Origin: an uncultured Marvinbryantia sp.
Lineage (GTDB): Bacteria; Bacillota; Clostridia; Lachnospirales; Lachnospiraceae
Direction: 5' to 3'
Assembly (NCBI GenBank): GCA_947624335.1
Contig: CANQJX010000070.1
Location: 1-8,521 of the forward strand
DNA: 8,521 nt
The number at the start of each line of letters is the position of its first letter. Position 1 is the stretch's first letter. This document shows, one piece after another, positions 7,465-8,521 of the stretch. The translations under genes and the position numbers were made by a program. The notes under the pieces were generated by a model. The model did not search any database. It had not been told where the DNA came from and saw only the letters and a program-made list of their open reading frames with translations.

Positions 7465-7498
7465 GCGGCGCTGCAAAACGGGCGGTTTTGGGCGCCGC
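7465..7498 (+). other. GC-rich hairpin in the pnp downstream spacer
   Basis: GCGGCGC (7465-7471) pairs perfectly with GCGCCGC (7492-7498), and inside it CAAAAC (7474-7479) pairs with GTTTTG (7485-7490) around a GGGCG loop. This gives 13 pairs interrupted by a small asymmetric internal loop. The following bases (TTTATGCGTTTT) are T-rich but not a clean tract, so it may be a back-up terminator or a remnant. It resembles no RNA family I recognise. Confidence 0.5.
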
Positions 7499-7643
7499 TT
7501 TATGCGTTTTGGGCGTCTTTTGCAGAAGAAAAGAACGGTTCGTCAGAATGCACAAAAAAGAAAAAAATTTTTTAAAAAAACCGTTTGTATGACGTTTAAT
7601 TTAAGTAAAACGTACTAAAACCGACAAAATTAATTAAAAAACA
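7499..7643. other. AT-rich gene-free spacer upstream of the binding-protein promoter
   Basis: I see no plausible gene or RNA gene in this part of the 314-base gap between pnp and the next gene. It contains phased A and T tracts (7554-7580), an inverted repeat ACGTTT/AAACGT (7592-7597 and 7608-7613, 10-base spacer), and the upstream copy of an 11-base repeat. Composition is far richer in A and T than the flanking genes. This suits an UP-element-like or operator-bearing upstream region, but no specific regulator site is recognised. Confidence 0.4.
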
Positions 7644-7663
7644 TTGCTTAATTTAATTAAAAA
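7630..7663 (+). repeat. Direct repeat of an 11-mer flanking the -35 element
   Basis: TTAATTAAAAA occurs at 7630-7640, just upstream of the -35 hexamer, and again at 7653-7663, within the -35/-10 spacer. The copies are 23 bases apart start to start. The exact repetition and placement could mark an operator for a dimeric regulator. Low complexity makes chance a real alternative. Confidence 0.4.
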
Positions 7664-7672
7664 TGCTATACT
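7644..7672 (+). promoter_or_regulatory. Extended -10 sigma-A-type promoter for the binding-protein gene
   Basis: The -35 element TTGCTT (7644-7649) and -10 element TATACT (7667-7672) are 17 bases apart, with TGC directly before the -10 hexamer (extended -10). Transcription would start near 7679, giving a leader of about 37 bases with the ribosome binding site GGAGG at 7704-7708. Confidence 0.82.
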
Positions 7673-7715
7673 GGGAGTACCAAATAAATCAGAGGAAAGA
7701 AACGGAGGTAAGTTT

Positions 7716-8521
7716 ATGAAACTGAAAAAAGTGCTGGCTTTAGGAATGGCGGCAGCGATGGCAGCATCTCTTCCGGTTGCGGTATCCGCAGAAGAGGGCG
7801 GCGTTCCGGGTTATCTGGACATTACGCTGGGCGAAGACTACACCGATCTGACGGCTGAGATCAAATTTATCCATCATAAGACAGACCGTGAAGAAGACGG
7901 TACGATGGCAAACCTGATCGCGGCGTTCAACGAAGTGTATCCGAACATCACGGTTACAACCGAAGGCGTTACGGACTATGCGGAGGATTCTCTGCTTCGT
8001 CTTTCCACAGGCGACTGGGGCGACATTATGTTTATCCCGGCAATAGACAAAGCGGAGCTGAGTACATACTTTGTACCGTTTGGCGCTACGGAAGATCTGA
8101 GCGCGGAGCTGAACTTTGTAGACGCATGGGCGTATGACGGACAGACCTACGGCATTTCCTACATGGGCAATGCGCAGGGCGTTGTTTACAACAAAGCGGT
8201 GTTTGAGGCGGCAGGCGTTACCGAACTTCCGAAGACTCCGGACGAGTTCATTGCGGCTCTGCAGGCGATCAAAGACAACACCGACGCGATCCCGCTGTAT
8301 ACAAACTATGCGGCAGGCTGGACCATGGGTGCATGGGACGCTTATGTTGGCTGCGTATCTAACGGCGACGACACTTACATGAACCAGAAATTTGTGCATG
8401 ACCCGGCTCCGTTTGCGGATCACGGCGACGGCACAGGCGCATATGCGCTGTACAAGATTCTGTATGACGCAGTTGCAAACGGCCTGATCGAAGAAGACTA
8501 CACCACGACGGACTGGGAAGG
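7716..8521 (+). CDS. Extracellular solute-binding protein of a carbohydrate-type ABC transporter (3' end off right edge)
   Basis: The protein would capture a substrate, probably a sugar or oligosaccharide, outside the membrane and hand it to an ABC permease. The ATG at 7716 lies seven bases after GGAGG, and the frame stays open for 268 codons to the window edge. Residues 1-25 form a Sec signal peptide: the basic start MKLKK, a hydrophobic Ala/Leu/Met core and an AVSA site predicted to be cut before EEGG. The mature part looks like the family 1 / CUT1 binding-protein fold: EIKFIHHKTDRE as first strand, the helix with LIAAFNEVYPNITV, the LLRLSTGDWGDIMFIP segment, and the lobe crossover region ISYMGNAQGVVYNKAVFEAAGV followed by KTPDEFIAALQAIK. 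No lipobox cysteine occurs near the N-terminus, which is unusual for a Gram-positive binding protein. Transporter partners presumably lie downstream. The substrate cannot be assigned. Confidence 0.88.
   Translation, partial: MKLKKVLALGMAAAMAASLPVAVSAEEGGVPGYLDITLGEDYTDLTAEIKFIHHKTDREEDGTMANLIAAFNEVYPNITVTTEGVTDYAEDSLLRLSTGDWGDIMFIPAIDKAELSTYFVPFGATEDLSAELNFVDAWAYDGQTYGISYMGNAQGVVYNKAVFEAAGVTELPKTPDEFIAALQAIKDNTDAIPLYTNYAAGWTMGAWDAYVGCVSNGDDTYMNQKFVHDPAPFADHGDGTGAYALYKILYDAVANGLIEEDYTTTDWE

Noticed and set aside
7554..7585. A/T tracts and the pair AACGGTT (7534-7540) / AACCGTT (7579-7585) as a terminator or minus-strand element
   Set aside because: The pairing spans a 38-base loop of low-complexity sequence and is only seven bases long, with no gene on the minus strand that would use it.
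7740..8423. A 227-codon open frame on the minus strand opposite the binding-protein gene
   Set aside because: The + strand frame has a promoter, ribosome binding site, signal peptide and clear family features; the minus frame is a shadow of it.
1..8521. CRISPR array, tRNA or rRNA genes, insertion sequences, prophage or defence genes
   Set aside because: No spaced repeats, tRNA-like folds, transposase or phage-like proteins were seen; the window is nearly filled by recognised housekeeping genes.

Overview
The window is a stretch of bacterial chromosome carrying the conserved translation and RNA-metabolism cluster infB - rbfA - nrnA(DHH/DHHA1) - truB - ribF - rpsO - pnp, all on the + strand. 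It is followed by the start of an unrelated gene for an extracellular sugar-type ABC transporter binding protein. The gene order, the DHH/DHHA1 phosphoesterase between rbfA and truB, purine-rich AGGAGG-like ribosome binding sites and consensus sigma-A-type promoters point to a Firmicute of class Clostridia. Moderate base composition and the look of the proteins suggest Lachnospiraceae. This placement comes from recognition, not from a database search.

Layout: bases 1-1658 hold the 3' part of infB (N-terminal region off the left edge). They are followed with very tight spacing by rbfA (1669-2067), nrnA (2036-3016, overlapping rbfA), truB (3013-3906, ATGA overlap) and ribF (3925-4875). No terminator is visible inside this run, so it looks like one operon continuing from upstream. 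A strong extended -10 promoter overlaps the ribF stop codon and drives a structured 5' leader, then rpsO (4990-5256) and pnp (5314-7401). A hairpin with a poor T tract separates rpsO from pnp. A textbook intrinsic terminator (7413-7450) ends the cluster. A gene-free spacer of 314 bases (7402-7715) holds that terminator, a second GC-rich hairpin, AT-rich DNA with a repeated 11-mer, and a second extended -10 promoter. That promoter feeds the substrate-binding protein gene (7716 to the right edge, incomplete).

How the genes work together: IF2 (infB) and RbfA act on the initiating or maturing 30S subunit, TruB modifies tRNA U55, and S15 is a primary 16S rRNA binding protein. PNPase degrades RNA to short fragments, and the NrnA-type enzyme hydrolyses the remaining nanoRNAs and pAp. 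RibF supplies FMN and FAD and is a common passenger of this cluster. The binding protein starts a separate, probably nutrient-regulated, transport unit.

No novel system is evident. The points most worth a second look are the rpsO leader, in which a hairpin strand can alternatively pair with the rpsO Shine-Dalgarno; the apparent absence of a lipobox in the binding protein; and the regulatory architecture of the 7402-7715 spacer.
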